From Yamagishiella unicocca (Eukaryota > Chlorophyta > Chlorophyceae > Chlamydomonadales > Volvocaceae), in NCBI GenBank assembly GCA_003116995.1, contig BDSL01000029.1:310001-374000 (forward strand): a stretch of DNA of 64,000 bases. Reading direction: 5' to 3'. Shown here in pieces: positions 23,939 through 37,600 of this stretch. The stretch's first letter is position 1. Each line of letters starts with the position of its first letter. The position numbers and the translations under genes are program-made. The notes beneath the pieces are model-generated. The model was not told the origin of the DNA. It saw only the letters and a list, made by a program, of their open reading frames with translations, and did no database searches.

Positions 23939-26900
23939 CTAGTACACCTGCGACACAATCCGCGGGCTGTGTACGGGTGAGTCCACCAGGGTGACCCCGT
24001 GGTGGTGGTGGCGGTGTTGGGCCCGCAGTGGGCTGTCCGTCCTGGCCGCGCGCGGACTGCACGTCTGCGGCCCGCTGCCCAGCACGTCGTCGTCGTCGTC
24101 ATTTGCCAGGTGCCTCCGCAGCGCCACGATCGCTAGCGGCGGCAGGTTGGGCATCGCCATCGCCATCTGGTCCGCTGCCTCCTGCTGCGCGAGGAGCTGC
24201 TGCTGGTACAGCAGGGCGCCGCCATCCACGTGGCTCCAGGGGAGGATCGGCCAGACGGTGGGGTCTTCGAACGCGACGGCATTGGTGTGCTCGTGGTGCG
24301 GCTCCCGACCCACTGGGAGGGCCTGCTCGGGAGCTGCAGCGTCGGGCTGGAAGGTGTCGTACGTGTCGGCGTCGCTGCCGCCGTCGTACGTGCTCGAGAT
24401 GACGGACGCGGTGTCTCCCTCCGAGGGGCTCCGCTGGCTGGTCCCGTTGGACAGCCTGCCGCTGCCGGTGAGGCTGAAGGTGTGCCGGGTCCGGCCGCCG
24501 AAGAGGCTGTCCCGCAGGAGCGGAACAGGCCGCCCGCCGGCCAGCCGCTCCAGGGAGGCCCCCTGCGCCTCCATCACCACCGTCCCATCGTCGGACCCGG
24601 GGCCCACCGCCGTCACCGCTGACGTCATCGCTGACGTCATTGTTGACGTCACCGTGGAGGCGAAGCCAGACAGTGGTATAAGGCCCTCGGAGAAGTTGGA
24701 CGCGGAGCGTCGCGCGGCGGCTGCCGGCCGACCCGTCCGCAGGCCCACCGACGGCATCATCATGAGCCGGCGCGCGCCGCCCTGCTCAAAGTTCACGTGC
24801 GTCAGGTCAGGGCTGGCGGTGCCGTCGTCCGTGTAGACGACAATCGACTCGGCGGCCGAGCCGGCGGTGCTGCTCGCACTTCCCGTGCGCTGCGACCGCA
24901 CCATCTGGTTGGCGCCTTCCGAGGACCGGCGGCGGCGGCTGCCGGCGCTGCCCGCAGATCTGGCAACGCCTGTGCTCGCTGCGGGGCTGACCTCATAGTA
25001 CGAGTGGTATGAGCCTTGGGAAGAAGTCTGCGAGGGGAAACGGAGAAGAGGAACGCGGGCGGGCGCCAGGGTGGGGATCTGCGCGCTGAGGAGCCTCGGT
25101 GGGCGGGGCAGCTGCAGCGGTGGCAGGTGGTCCGCAGTGGCGGGCCGCGTGACGGCGGCGTCGGGCGTCGGCGAGGGGGAGAAGATGCTGGGGTTGGATC
25201 TACGGAGCGACCCGGAGCGGTCCAAGGAGGAGGCGGACGACGGGATGCGCAGCGGCGGCAGCTGAGTGGCATTCGGCTGCGCGGTTGGGGAGATGGCGGC
25301 GCTGGAGGCCGTCGCCAGGCTGGTCTGACGCAGCAGCAGTGGCAGCAGCTGGGGGCTGCTTTGGCCACTTGCATCTGCCTCAACCGCCGCCGCCGTCGTT
25401 GCCCCCACGTCGACCGCGGCAGCCCCTGCCGGCAAGACCTCTGCGGCCAGCAGGTCCTCTGCGCTGCTGCCGCTGCTGAAGGCCTCCATAGCGACCCGCG
25501 GGTCGGGGCACACCTCCCGCATCGCCGCCGCCACGTCCTGCGTGCTGAACAGGCTGCCCCCGCCCATCGTCCCCGGCGTGACGTCCGCGTGCGATCCGGT
25601 GGTCCGCAGCAGCCCACAGCTGCTCTCCTCGGCAATCGTGGACAGGCACCTCACGTTACCGGCGCCGAAGCCGAAGAACGGCGGCCACGCCGGCGAGTCC
25701 ACAGGCGGCGGCGAAGGCGACATGGTGCGGTCGACGTCCCTCGGCACCTGGAAATCCGGCAGCCTCGGCGTGCCGTTGCTCAGAACCGCCGACAGCCGGT
25801 CCCCCGCTGGGTGCGGCTCCGGCATAAGAGTTCCGGTGCCACGCAGTGCAGCTGCTGCTGCTGCTGCGGTGGTGGCGCCGTTCGGGACGGGTTGGCCTTG
25901 CAGCCGCCGTAGCAGCGCTCCAGGGAGGAGCTGGGCGCTCCTACGCCCGGATACGCTGCGTACAGTGCTGCCGTTGACGCCGACCCAGCCAGCTGCCAGC
26001 TCCCGGAGGCTGTCGGTGGTGCCGGCCAGGCGGTAGGTGCCCCGGTCCCCTGCGGCGTGGCGCGACGCATGAGTGGGCGCGGAAGGCGGTGTAGGCGGCG
26101 CTGGTGGAGGGTTGGGCGGGACATATGCCTCGCTGGTGGTGGTGGCCAGCGGGTCTGACTCCTCCAGCCGCAGCTCGGCCGCCAGGTTGGGGTTCGACTC
26201 CACCGACACGCCGGCGTCCATGGCGATGCGCAGGCTCCGGAGCACCCTGCGGGCGTCGGCGACGCGCTCCGAAACCGCCTCCTTGGCTGCGGTGACGGAG
26301 GCGGTGCGCATGGCCAGGAACTCCCCTCGAGCCGCCGCCAGCTCCGCCAGCGGTGCCGCGACCAGGTCGGCGAAGCGGGAGAGGTCGATGGCGGAGATGG
26401 TGAGCAGGCGGGTGGGGCGCCGCGCGATGACGGTACAGGGGTACGGCGGGGGGGAGGGGACCGCCTGGCTGCGCCCCCGGGCCTTGCGGCCGCGTGAGGC
26501 GTCGTCGTCCTGCAGCAACGAGGGTGGGCGAGGGAGGTGAGAACGGGGACGGGGAGTGGGATCAGTATGCCTGAGGCTCAGGCTGAGGGCTGAGGTCCGG
26601 TATCCGGCATGGGTTTGGGTTCACGGTGGGTACGAGCCATCACAAGTGGTGAGACAGCGGCAACACGGACTTACCGCTTTCCAATTAGTCCGCAAACGAA
26701 GCGGTCCTTACCGCCACTCATCCCGCCCTCCCCCGCACCATCACATCACCCCTGGACCCGAGCTGATTCAACCCCTGGCATACATTTCCGCAGTTTCAAT
26801 TCCACCAGCCGCACCGTCCCCTAGGGCGCCGCGCCCGGGCCGGCACCCACCTCCGCTGGCGGACCCAGAGGCCCCTGGGGCCGCGGCATCGTGGTCAGCA

Positions 26901-29900
26901 GACCCTCTCCGAACACGCCGCCTGGCCCCATGCTGGTCAGCGCGCCGCCCAGCCCCATCAGCACGCCGGGAGCCACGTGGCGCAGCGGGTTGTCGGCGGC
27001 CGCGGTGGCGCCCACGTGGTTGGCGGTGCCGCTCACGAACATGACCCTCCGGTGACCGGAGGAGTCCTGCAGGTTGGCGGCGGAGGGGATACGGGCATAA
27101 AAACCGGTTACGCGATATGGATGGGATAGCCGGAGCATCGTCTTTGGACACCAAGTTGTGGGCGCATGCTGGAGCGCTAGGAATGGCTACCGAGAAACCT
27201 GGAGTGGGGAGGGGATGGGGGGCCGTGTGGGGGGAAGCGCAGATGCGCACGGCAGTGAGGGATCTCGCGGACGTGGCGTGGACCTAGGAAATAGGGTGGA
27301 CGTGGCGTGGACGCATGGCAGGAGGACGAGACTCGGACGTCTGTACTTGGTTCTCGGCGGGGTTCATCGCCTCAATGCTACGAAGTCCCAGAGAGCTCAT
27401 GCACGGCACACGAGCCTGGCTGCTCGTCCCTGTCCATCCCTGCCCTCACCCACCCACCCACCTCGTCCTCTGAACCCACGCAGGGATCATCCTCTCCCCC
27501 CGCCCTCTCCCAGCAGCTTCCCGCCCCACACTGCCGCACCTTGCGCACCCCCAGCGCCGCTGGCGGCAGCCGGCTGCCCATGCGGCCGGCTGACCCCGTT
27601 TCCGGCGCCGACAGCTGCCGGCCCAGCGCGCGGCCACCGCCCGGCCCCGCAGCCGGCCCTGGTTGTCCAGCGGGTCCTCCGTGCCCCAGAGCTGCTGCCC
27701 CTGCCCCTGCCGGCCCCGTGCCCTGTCCGAATCCCGGCCTGGGTGTCCCGAAGGTCAGCTGGCTGCCCTGGCGCTGCAGGACCGGGCGGGCGCCTGCCGG
27801 GGGAGCCCGGAGCGGCTCCGCCACCGTCGCGGAGCTGTCCAGCAGCACCACCTCGCCCTCTTGGATCTGCAGGCGGGGCGGTGGCGAGTAGTGGGGATGC
27901 GGGATGATGGGGCGTGGTTAAGAGAGCAGATGAGGAGGGCACCAACGGCGCGTACCGTATCAGTGGGCCAGACAGGAGGGTGCCAACCGCGTGGTGATGG
28001 AACCCGGCCGAAAAAAGGCTGGCGGGGGGGCGCCGTCGCTGCCACCCGTACCGTACCGCCCGCGTCGCAAAGGATGATGCGACGAGGGGATGCCAGCACT
28101 TCCCCAACGGGGGGTTCGAGGGAAACCCGTGGATGTCCGAAAAAATCGTACACGGGGGGGGGGGGCGGTCAGACGCCCGCGCCGCTCCACCGTACACGTC
28201 CCTCGCCACGCGCCGCACACACCCCGCCAGCCGTGGACTCACCATCCACAACGTGTTCGCCGGCTCGCCCTGCACCGCAATCACTGCGCCCGCCGCCACC
28301 TCCCGCTGCCGGCAGAACACTGCCAGGCTGGCCCGCTGCTGGTCGTCTAGGCCGCGGAAGGGCGCGAGGCCAGCCAGGAAGGTGAGCAGGCCCTGCAGCT
28401 GCACCACCTGGGCGGCGCGGACGGTGTGGTTGTAGGTGTGGCGGGTGACGCAGAAGAGATCCACCATCTGGTCGGTGCCGTGGACGGGCAGGGACAGCGG
28501 CGTGGTGGGACCGGTGGGGGCGGCGGCTGCAAGGGGAGAGGAGGGCGAAGCGGGCCGATATGGGTGAGGACGGCGGGTGGGTGAGGACGGCGGGTGGGTG
28601 AGGGGCTCGCGGTGTTGTGGTGTGGTGGGGCCCTTCCAATACCGGCAACCGCCCCCACCCACCTCAGCCCAGCCCCAGCTGTTTCGTGACTTGTACCCTT
28701 TGTCAGATCTGCGGGCTTCCTTACCGACCCTACCAACTACGCCGATGCTCTATCACGGTGTGTCAGTACATAGGAGCAGAGGCGCACAGGCGGCCAGCGC
28801 GTCGTTGAGGTGTTTTGGTCCTGCATGGACTATTGCGCCGGCTGTTGCTGCTTCTGCAGCTGCCCTCACAGCGGGCCCCCAGGCCCCACCCCGTCACTGC
28901 CCCGGTCTCCACCCGGCCGCTGGCCCCAGCGCTCCCTCCCCCCCAGTTCTCGGCTTTGCACTCCATAATACAGTCCACGTTTTCGTCTTCTTCACTGCAC
29001 CCACCGTCGTCGCGTCCGTGTGTGTCGCATGCGCGCGCGTTCCGAAGTATGAAGGCTATGCACCAACTATATTACCCCAGTCGAGTTACCGGTTCTATCC
29101 TTGTAACCCCCAAAGTGACTCACTCGTGATGATGGTGGCGGTGCGGCGGGAGTCCCGGTGCAGCAGCGCCAGCTCGCCGAATGACTGCCCGGGGGTGATG
29201 GTGCGGATGACGGGGCCGTACACCGCCTCCAGCTCGTTGGGGTGCAGCAGGTCTGCCCGGCGTAGGGCGGGGGGAGTTGTCGGGGAAGGCCAAGCCGAGC
29301 CGGATTATACCGTTAGGAGATCCCAAAAACGGTTTCGATGGGACGGATGCAAATTTGCGTCGGTAAGTGTAGCTGTGGTGGTGGTGTGAGAGTGCAGAGC
29401 AGGGATGCTACGAAGCCCCTACAAAAGCAGCTGGTGGGTGGAGCGAAGCAAGAGGGGCCTGCGCGCGCGTGCGTGCAGGCGTTCCCCCGACCAGCAGTAC
29501 GGCATCGGTACGAAAGTACGACCTACCGGCATTGATCATGGTGGTGTGGTCCAGCTCCTGCGCCGTGACGCGGCGTACGGTGCCCAGTGAGGCGGCCGTG
29601 CTCGGCTTGTACGACGCCAGGCTGTACGCCAGGTCGCTGCCGTTCCAGTCGTACTCGCTTTCTTCGTCGCCGCAGTCAGTGTCAAAGTCGCAGCCGGAGA
29701 CGCCCGAGGTGAGGGCGCTGGTGGGTCGCGTGCCTGGCGCCCCATTATTTGAGGCGCGGGGCCGGGGGTACTGACCAGGCTGTGGGGATTGGGAGGTTCC
29801 GACCAGGAGTAGAGGTAAGGCACCATGAGGACCAGGATCTCATACGTCTTTAAAAACACGGCACACAAAGATAACAGCCAGTTACTGCACGCGACAGGCA

Positions 29901-32900
29901 ACACGCTGCGCGCAAGTCTTGCGCACAAGCCGTGGGCAGCAAGCAGCAGTCGGTGTGCCACCACCACCACCACCCCGGAGCGGAGGGGGCTCCCCTACGG
30001 GGCCGTGTTACCTCCTCCCCACCTCCGCCCCACCACCGGCACATTCCTGCCTGCCGTCATCGCATGTGGCCCTCTCCGTCCCCATCCACTCACCCGCAAT
30101 GCAGTGCAGCCCCCGTGCCACCCGCCGTCGCGACTGCGCCCAGCCCCATCCCCACCTAGATCCCTGATCCGCTCCCCGCAGACCTCACCTGCATCGACGA
30201 CGCCTCTCCCCAAGCGGTGCTGTCGCCCAGCGACATGAGCCCGTCCCTGGCTGTGATACCGCCGCCGCCGGGTCCTCTGAACGGGCTGGCGGGCCTTACG
30301 GTCCCGCTCCCGTTACCGCCGCCACCGCCGCCCGCCATCAAGCTGGCAGCCAGACCCATCGTCCACACGCTGGCGCCGCTCTTGCTCGACAGCGTGGCGT
30401 TGCGGCCGAGCACCCGCTGCCCCTGGAGCGTCCCCGGCAGCCTGTCCGGCCCCGCGCGGATCTGGTGCTGGAGCGCCTTGTTGATCCGCTTGGACGTGGT
30501 GTGGGTGATGCGCCGGGGGCCGCCGCCGCGGCGGACGAGCTTCTTCGCGACCTCGTACAGCACCACATTCACGTCGGCTCGCTGCACCAGCTCGGCCAGG
30601 AGCGTCCGGCTGACGTTGGCAGGGTCCCGGTTGCCTAGTTTGGACAGCAGCCGCTTCGCGGGGTCCTCCAGCGCCACCACGGGGGCCACGGCGGCGGATG
30701 CCCCGCCGGGGCCCGCCGGGCCGCTGTAGGCGCTCAAGGCTTCCATCATGGATACACGCCGCGCCACCGCCGTGCGCGCGGCGCCGCTGGCATCCGCGGC
30801 GCCGGCGGCCGCACTGGCAGCAACACTGGCGGCGGTGGCGGCGGGGCTCGTGTCCGCCTCTCCTTCGGAATCGTACACACCGCCGTTCTGACCCTTCCTG
30901 CCCCGCTGGTCTGACATGGCCTGCCGCAAGGCGCGAGCTGCTGCGCGGCCCAGCAGCGCCTCCATTACCTCCCCGTCGGGCCCGCCTTCCGCCGCCGCCT
31001 CCGCAGCCGCCCCTGCCCCGGCTTGACCTGCGGCCCCGGCCTTGGCCCCACCTCCGGCCCTGCCCCCGCCTTCATCAGCCGTGTCCTCAGCGACAGCGAC
31101 GCCGCTGCCACGCCGCTCCGCCGCGACGTGGCGCCACCGTGCCGCCGCCACCGCCGCCAGCGGCGTCATCTGCTGGCCCAGCCCCGCGCTGCTGTCCGCC
31201 ACGTTGAGCCGCTTGAGGGTGTCCTCCATGAACCGGGCGATCCAGAAGGGGCTGTCCTTATTGGCAGAGGCCTCCTCAGCAATACCCCCAGGCTGCAGGG
31301 AATGGGCCGTGGGAGCGGGCTGTGTGGGCAAGGTGGCCCCAGGCGCCCTGGAGACTGTCTCTGGGCCTGGGATGCATTCATGTTGCTTTCGTGATTCATC
31401 AAAAACATCAACGGCTTCAGGAACAACCCCCTTACCCCCCTGCGCTTCTCACAGCCCCTGTGTGACCCCGTGCACCTACACACACCTGCCCTTGCTGCTG
31501 CTGCTGCTCGTCCTCTTCATCGACGTCACCGCTGCCGGCCTCGTCCTGGAAACCCCTCGCGTCCTGCCGCTTGCGGTCGGCGCGCACTGTCAGCACCGTC
31601 GCAATGCCGCCGCCGGCCCCGCCCTGGAGGCGCATCGCGCCACCGCCGCCGCCACCTCGCGGTCCTGACGCATCCGCCATCGCGGCCGTCACCGTTGAAG
31701 CAAACGACTTCAACGACCGGGGCGTTGAGTCGAGGCCGTGGCGGCCGCTCATCTTCCCCCGGGGCGACATGCTCATGCCGATGCCCAGTGAGCCGGGACG
31801 GAGCGAGCGGGCTGGGGCCTTCTGCCGCAGCGCCAGCGGACGGGCCCTCACCTGGCACTGCCCCGAAACCACTGCGTACATACAGTTGCCGGGAGCATCC
31901 TCCTCGAATACCACGCGGCCAACTGGAAGGCGCATGTGGGAGCAGTCCGCCGCAAGGCGCCGGAGCATGTCTGGCGGCAGCTTCTTGAAGGCCTGCGGGT
32001 GCCAGTGAGGGAGAGGGGACCGGTAGAATGTGGGCGATGGCGAGGATGAGGATCATGTAGGTGGGCGAGGCGGTGTGGGATGGGGCCAACAGTGCGAGAG
32101 ACAAGGTCGGTGATGAGGGGGGCCTCAGGGTGCGCGGTGCATGTACGGCTAGGCAACGCCTCGCTGCGCCCCAGCATCCGTGACCCTGCTCCCGACCCTG
32201 CTGCTGCGCTGCCCTGCAGCTGCAGGGGGCTAAGAGGTGTCGACGTCCTAACTAAAAGGACTGGCTGGGAGACCTGATGAAGCGGCTGGTACACGCCGGC
32301 GGAGGGCTCTGTTGGTGGAGGGGCTCATGACCACCCCGCGTTCGGCCCCTAGACAGCCAACACGGTTGCAGATGCCGTACGCACCTCCATAGTCGCCATG
32401 AAGTCAGCGAGCGTGTCCACCTCCTCCGGAGACCTGCTCCCAGCGGGCACCCGCAGCACCCCCATGCAGCATGCCGCCAGCACAGCCTGCAGGGCGCGGC
32501 CGGCCTCAGCCTGCGAGGTGGCGGCAGCCAGAGAAGGGTCAGGAGCGGGTCAGGAGCCGGGTCAGGAGCGGGTCAGGAGCAGGGCTCGACGGTCAACAAA
32601 GCGCTCGGCAGGCCGCGATGGCCGCGGCGGCTGATTCAAATGCTGCCGTACAGGATGGCGTGGCGAGACACGCCAGGGACCAGATGAGGCGCACGGCCCC
32701 CAGCCAGAGAATTCCCCCCCCCTGCCCTCGCCGTTGCCCCCGAGTGCGAAGGCCTGCGGTTGCCCCTCGCAGCCCACCTGCGCCGAGCCCAGGAACCTCA
32801 TGTGGCTCAGGGCGCTGCGGTTGAGTATCGCCAGGTGTGCTCCGCTGACACCGGCCACCACCGTGCGGCTTCGCGGCTTGCGGGGCGCCACGAGTGCCAG

Positions 32901-33739
32901 CTCGCCGAACGCCTGACCCACGACCAGCAGGTCTGCGGGGGGAGAGGCAGCGAGGGGGCTGAACAGGTGTGTGCGTGTTTGCAGGAGAGTGGCAGCTTGG
33001 AGGTTTGGCGTGATAACTGATAAGGGAATGATGTTTGAACGGGACGGCAACGGGTCCCTGGCGATCACAGTTTGGCGTTTGGGCCCTCCCAGTTCAGCAT
33101 TGCACCGCTAGTGCAGTAACGGCTTCCATGACGAAACCACCCGCCTGGAATGAATTTTGCTGAGCCGCAAAAACTCAACCTCCTCGGTATGTGTTCTCGT
33201 ACAGGTGCCCCGTGGTCTGCGCCTCGTAACCTATCCCTCCTGTTGGTTTTCAAAGCTTTCAAAGCTTCCAATCGCTATTGTGGCCCTTTTCATTGCATGT
33301 AGTCTGAGGGTTGCCCCAGGAAGCAAGCCCTCGGCCTCGACGCTCCAATCCCTGCGTCCGCTTCTCACCCACCCTTGCCGCCCGGAGCTCCAGTGAGCGC
33401 AGTGGCCTCGCAAGCGCCACCAATGACGATGTACCTGTACGTAAAGGTGACTTATGGTCAGGAAGGTTATCACTTTTTCGGAAGGCAAGGGGAGCCATGT
33501 CAGCACGCTTACATGCTTTCGCCGAACTGGCCCTGTTGGTAGACGGGCTTGCCCGGGGGGACAAATTCGTAGCCTACAAAGGTGAGAATAAAGTTATTCG
33601 AAATGTGCATTTGGGTCGCCCGCGCTCGACGGGCGGTTGGGCATGCTTTGGGATTGAGGTAGTGGACTCTGCTGCGCTGCTCACCGAGCCATTTGCTGAC
33701 GACTTCCGCGTCAGACTGATTCAATGGTCCAAAGAAACC
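23939..33739 (-). CDS. Triple cyclic-nucleotide-binding-domain protein (5' end open)
   Basis: Exons in phase: 33739-33685, 33573-33513, 33434-33373, 32932-32778, 32510-32385, 31992-31486, 31292-30189, 29779-29527, 29252-29124, 28526-28243, 27866-27540, 27066-26851, 26509-23939; at least 1949 residues. CNBD 1: FFGPLNQSDAEVVSKWLG, YEFVPPGKPVYQQGQFGES, YIVIGGACEA, FGELALVAPRKPRSRTVVA. CNBD 2: FKKLPPDMLRRLAADCSHM, VGRVVFEEDAPGNCMYAVVS, then a roughly 500-residue insert, then FGELALLHRDSRRTATIIT. CNBD 3: LTFLAGLAPFRGLDDQQRAS, AGAVIAVQGEPANTLWM, VFGEGLL, CTVIARRPTRLLTISAIDL. The first two keep the Glu and Arg of a phosphate-binding cassette; the third is degenerate. A tail of about 800 Ser/Pro/Ala-rich residues follows, ending IVSQVY. 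No channel or kinase domain is visible, so it may be a cAMP/cGMP-responsive scaffold. The first exon(s), possibly reaching 33922, are not resolved. Confidence 0.8.
27095..27172 (-). repeat. Dispersed intronic repeat, family B copy 1
   Basis: On the minus strand it begins CCAGCATGCGCCCACAA and continues GGTGTCC, GACGATG, CTATCC and GCGTAACCGGTTTTTATGCC. Related copies are at 36568-36648 and 63941-64000. It lies 30 nt before the 3' splice site of the 27066 exon. Confidence 0.7.
29031..29110 (+). repeat. Dispersed intronic repeat, family A copy 2
   Basis: Nearly identical to 942-1024 on the other strand. It lies in the CNBD-gene intron next to the donor at 29124, in the antisense orientation relative to that gene. 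Confidence 0.8.
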
Positions 33740-34692
33740 CTGCAGTTTTTTGCAAGGCTTGGTTAAGTAAGGGGGTACCCCGTCGCCCACTACGACCGTA
33801 GTCGACGACGGATCGCAGGAATGATCCCCTCGACAAACGCTTACATCTTGGTTACGCAAAATCGTCGCAAGCTTGCACAGGTGAAGTTGGGTCCGCTGGC
33901 TTGGTCTGTGGAAACTCGACACGTTGCGAGGGGTGGTTATGCCGGCACCATTGCGACGGCAGGGATGCAGTGAAAGCTGCTACTCACTGAAGACCCAGAA
34001 CATCCACAGCCTGCTTAATTCCCAGTGCAGGAGAGCGTGGGTCAGTCATCTCCTTCCGTCAAAGGAACTGGGTCAACGATGGACGGAGCGGGTGTTCGGT
34101 GCTGCGCATCACTATGCGTCGCAAGGCCCTTACAATACGCCTATATGGGTCATAGAAATCCTTAGACCTAGGACATATAGAACGACTGATGATGGGTTAT
34201 GAAAAAGGGAAGTGGATGGCATGTGCGACACGGTGTGTTTCTAAAGGTAGCGCATGACGTAAGGAGGCATGATGGTAATTGCATCCTTCACTACATTGCT
34301 TCAACTTGAAAGGGCTCAGGTGTGCATGTCCTGCGATGGTCGACCTTGAACGGAGTACGGCGTACGGTCCCAGCTGGGCCAGTCGGTACCGTCGTCGAGT
34401 TCAATACTAAAATGAGCTAAATGGGAACGAAGAAAGGTTAGATCTGATGCATTCTGGCTGCCTCCCAGCGTCATCCAGCATTCCCGTCACGACGATTTCA
34501 TTGCTTCTTTAATAAAACACAGGGGCCTAGAGGCTTGGAAGGGGCTCTCTATTTGATTATGAGCTGGCGTACTCACTAAAGGGGGGTGCGACGAAAATCG
34601 CAGTCTTTGTTGGCAGACGTGCTTCGTGTAGGGACGCCGGGACTATTTCCAACTTACGTACACATTTGGCGTAAGGTGACAGCGGAGCCGAG
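33740..34692. promoter_or_regulatory. Divergent intergenic region, probable shared promoter
   Basis: The minus-strand CNBD gene and plus-strand DUF3754 gene point away from each other here. The CNBD frame stays open back to about 33922, so part of this may be exon. No TATA box was identified. The segment is AT-richer than the flanking genes. Confidence 0.45.
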
Positions 34693-37600
34693 ATGGGGAA
34701 AGATACGAAGGACAAGAAGGATGCTTCCGCAGAGAAGACTACGGGTTGCGAGATTATTTGCCCACCCGACCGTCATATTCCTGTAAGGATTGATGGCCGA
34801 GGGACATATCCTCCGCAGGGCCTCGTTGGGTTGGACGTCGGTCACCTGACTCCGCCCGCCGTGCGTTCGCCGCAGGTCGAGTTTCATGAAATCTACTCGC
34901 TCGTGCGAACCGGCATGTCAGTTTCAGAACGGTCGCGTTTCGAGCAGATTGCGCAACTCGTAGAGAGCTTGTATGCTCAGGTGCGGCAGCGTCCGATCGA
35001 TATGCAATTACGGAAACCACTTTCCCGCCGTAAGCCTGGAATGCCGCATAACGGGCTTTACAAATCTCGACTTCCGTCTGTTGAAGCTTGCGGTGGTGAC
35101 GACCGCGTCGCAACGGGCTTTCCCCTATCTCGGCCCCAACGGCCGCTGCTGCCGATAGCCCAGCCGGTGGCGTGCCGAAACTGCGAGCTGTCTGCCCGCA
35201 TCGGCTCTACCTCAGGTCGCCTAAGCCGCAGTTGCACCAGTCCATCCGTCCCAGCCCCTGCGCGCACCCCACCCCTCTCCCCGCCATCACAGCTATCCCA
35301 ATCACAGTTAGCTCCGCATTCACACACACCAACCACACTCCCACCATCCGAGCCGAGTGCCACACCCACCCGCGGAGCGCAGCCACATGAATCGCAAGCC
35401 AGCGATCCACCTCCCGGCTTGCCCCTCGACGTCCACTCTGCACCCACCCACAAGATCCGCACCTGCCAAGAACGCCAGCCTCCCTCCTCCAGCAGCGGCA
35501 GCCAGTGCCCTCCGGAGCGATAGAAACATCCCCACCTGTCGTTGCGGGAGAGAGGAAGGGCGGCAATGCAAGGGGCAACAATCTGCTGCAACCCGGTGAT
35601 GAAGCTCAGCGGTCGTGTGTCGGGGACAGGTCTTGCCAGTGGCGCCGGTGCTGTAGCGGTGACGGTTTCGGCACATAAGCGCTCCGGGGCTAATTCCCTC
35701 GCCCCCTCCCTCCCCTCTCCCTCCCTCTCCCTCCCCCCACGGTTTTCCTTCGTACACGGGTTTTCCTTGCAACTCCCTCCCCTCGCCTCCTTCCTCCCTC
35801 CCCTCACGTTTCCTCTCCCCTCGCCTCCCTTCCTTGCAACTCCCTCCCCTCGCCTCCTTCCTCCCTCCCCTCCATACACGGATTTTCCTTGCAACTCCCC
35901 CCCCCCGCCCCCTCGCTCACTCGTTCGCCTCGGCGCAGCCGCCCGCTCGACAACTGCCTTCTCTCACTCACTCCGTGCGCGCACGCCACCTCTTTTACCC
36001 ATGCCCGCACACGTCCATTTCCCCTAAACACGCCCCCACCGCTCTGCCCCCCACTCCCACCTTCCCCCCCAGGAGTTCATGATCCTGAAGCGGAACCTGC
36101 GCCACAACTTCCTGCGCTTCTCCATGGGCGCCAAGGACCAGCCACTCATCAGCTGCGTGGGCGGCGGCCTGCCCACCGTGGCCGAGCTGGACTCCGCGGA
36201 GCAGAAGCTGGTGGGCGACTTCATGCAGCTCATGGCGGCGGGGCGCTTCCACATCCTCACCACTCGGGAGTGGGACCTGGCCAAGGCCGACAAGTTCATG
36301 TTCACGCTGCCCGTCAAGGGTGAGGGTTTAGGGTTTAGGGGGCTGGAGACGGACAGGGCGATCCGCTTGTTCGTTTTGGCATGGCTTCATGTGTACCGGC
36401 ATGCCGCCAGGGGTCCAAAACGTCGCTGATCCCCTCTCCTCGCCGCCGTCGGTAAACCCCCAACTAACGCCTGTGCTCATGCGAGCAGCCCTCCAACTAC
36501 CCCTTCTCCACCCCCCCAGCCGCCGCTCCTTCTATCCCCTCCTCCTCATACCCTCCCCACCCTCTTTCGCCCACAAAATACGTGTCCGAAGACAATACGT
36601 CTCGCGCCAGATATCCTATCCATGTCACGTAAATGGTTTTCATGCCACCCGATCTTCCTCCTAACATCATTCCGCGGGTTTCCTCTCGACCCGCGCCCCC
36701 GCCCTCTCCCCCAGTGAACTGGGATTACTATGACGATAAGATGCTCCGCACCTTCTGGAAATCCAACCCGGAGCGCCGCGAGCTGCGCGACCTGCTTCCC
36801 GACATGGCGGACCGCGTGCTGGTGTTCCACCGGGGAATCACGGTGGCGCAGGCCTCGGGGATGTACACCGGCGAGAAGGTGGACCTGCTGGTGGACTACA
36901 TCATCACACAGCCGCTCAAAAAGGTGGGCTGGGGAGGGGGCAGCAGGCGGTGGAGGGGGCGTTAGGAGGGCAGCTGCAGGGCGGTGGTGAGGAAAGTGGG
37001 AGGATTGGGCCTCGCAGCGGCAGCAGCGGCAGCAGCGGCAGCAGCGGCAGCAGCGGCAGCAGCGGCAGCAGCGGCAGCAGCGGCAGCAGCGGCAGCAGCG
37101 GCAGCAGCGGCAGCAGCGGCAGCATGACGGGTGGGAGAGGGCCAACAAAGCAGCTCACCCATGCGAGGCGCGCCCAGTGTGGGAGTGGCGCCATACGCGC
37201 TGCCGGCCCCGCTCCCCGGGAGTCTGTCGGGAACAACAGCAAACGAGTGTGACGGCACACGCACCCACGCACGTCCACACAATACAGCAACGTAGGCGGG
37301 TGGTGGAGCCGCGTTACTGGTGCCGCGGGAGGAGGGGGGCCGCGGGAGGAGGGGGTTTGCCGGCCGCGGGAGGAGGGGTCCTCCCGTCCAAAGCTGCCCC
37401 ACCCTGTTGCGCGCCGACACGCGGCACATCGCCCTCCTGGGCGCCTCCCGGAACTGAAGGAACGAACACCTTGTTGCACGGGTGTGGTCCCTGACCACCC
37501 AGCGGTTCGGCGCGCGCGCCTCGTCGTACGCGCTCGTCGTACGCCCGCGATGGACGAGGGGACGGGGATGGCTTGGTGGCGGCTTCCCTAGAGTCACCCA

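Noticed and set aside
24001..25912. Long plus-strand frames opposite the last CNBD-gene exon
   Set aside because: Antisense shadows of the Ser/Pro/Ala-rich minus-strand tail. They lack family motifs and splice logic.
37014..37124. Ser-Gly repeat as a coding insert of the DUF3754 protein
   Set aside because: The preceding exon ends cleanly at 36923 with a donor, and the next exon at 37838 joins it in phase without this segment.
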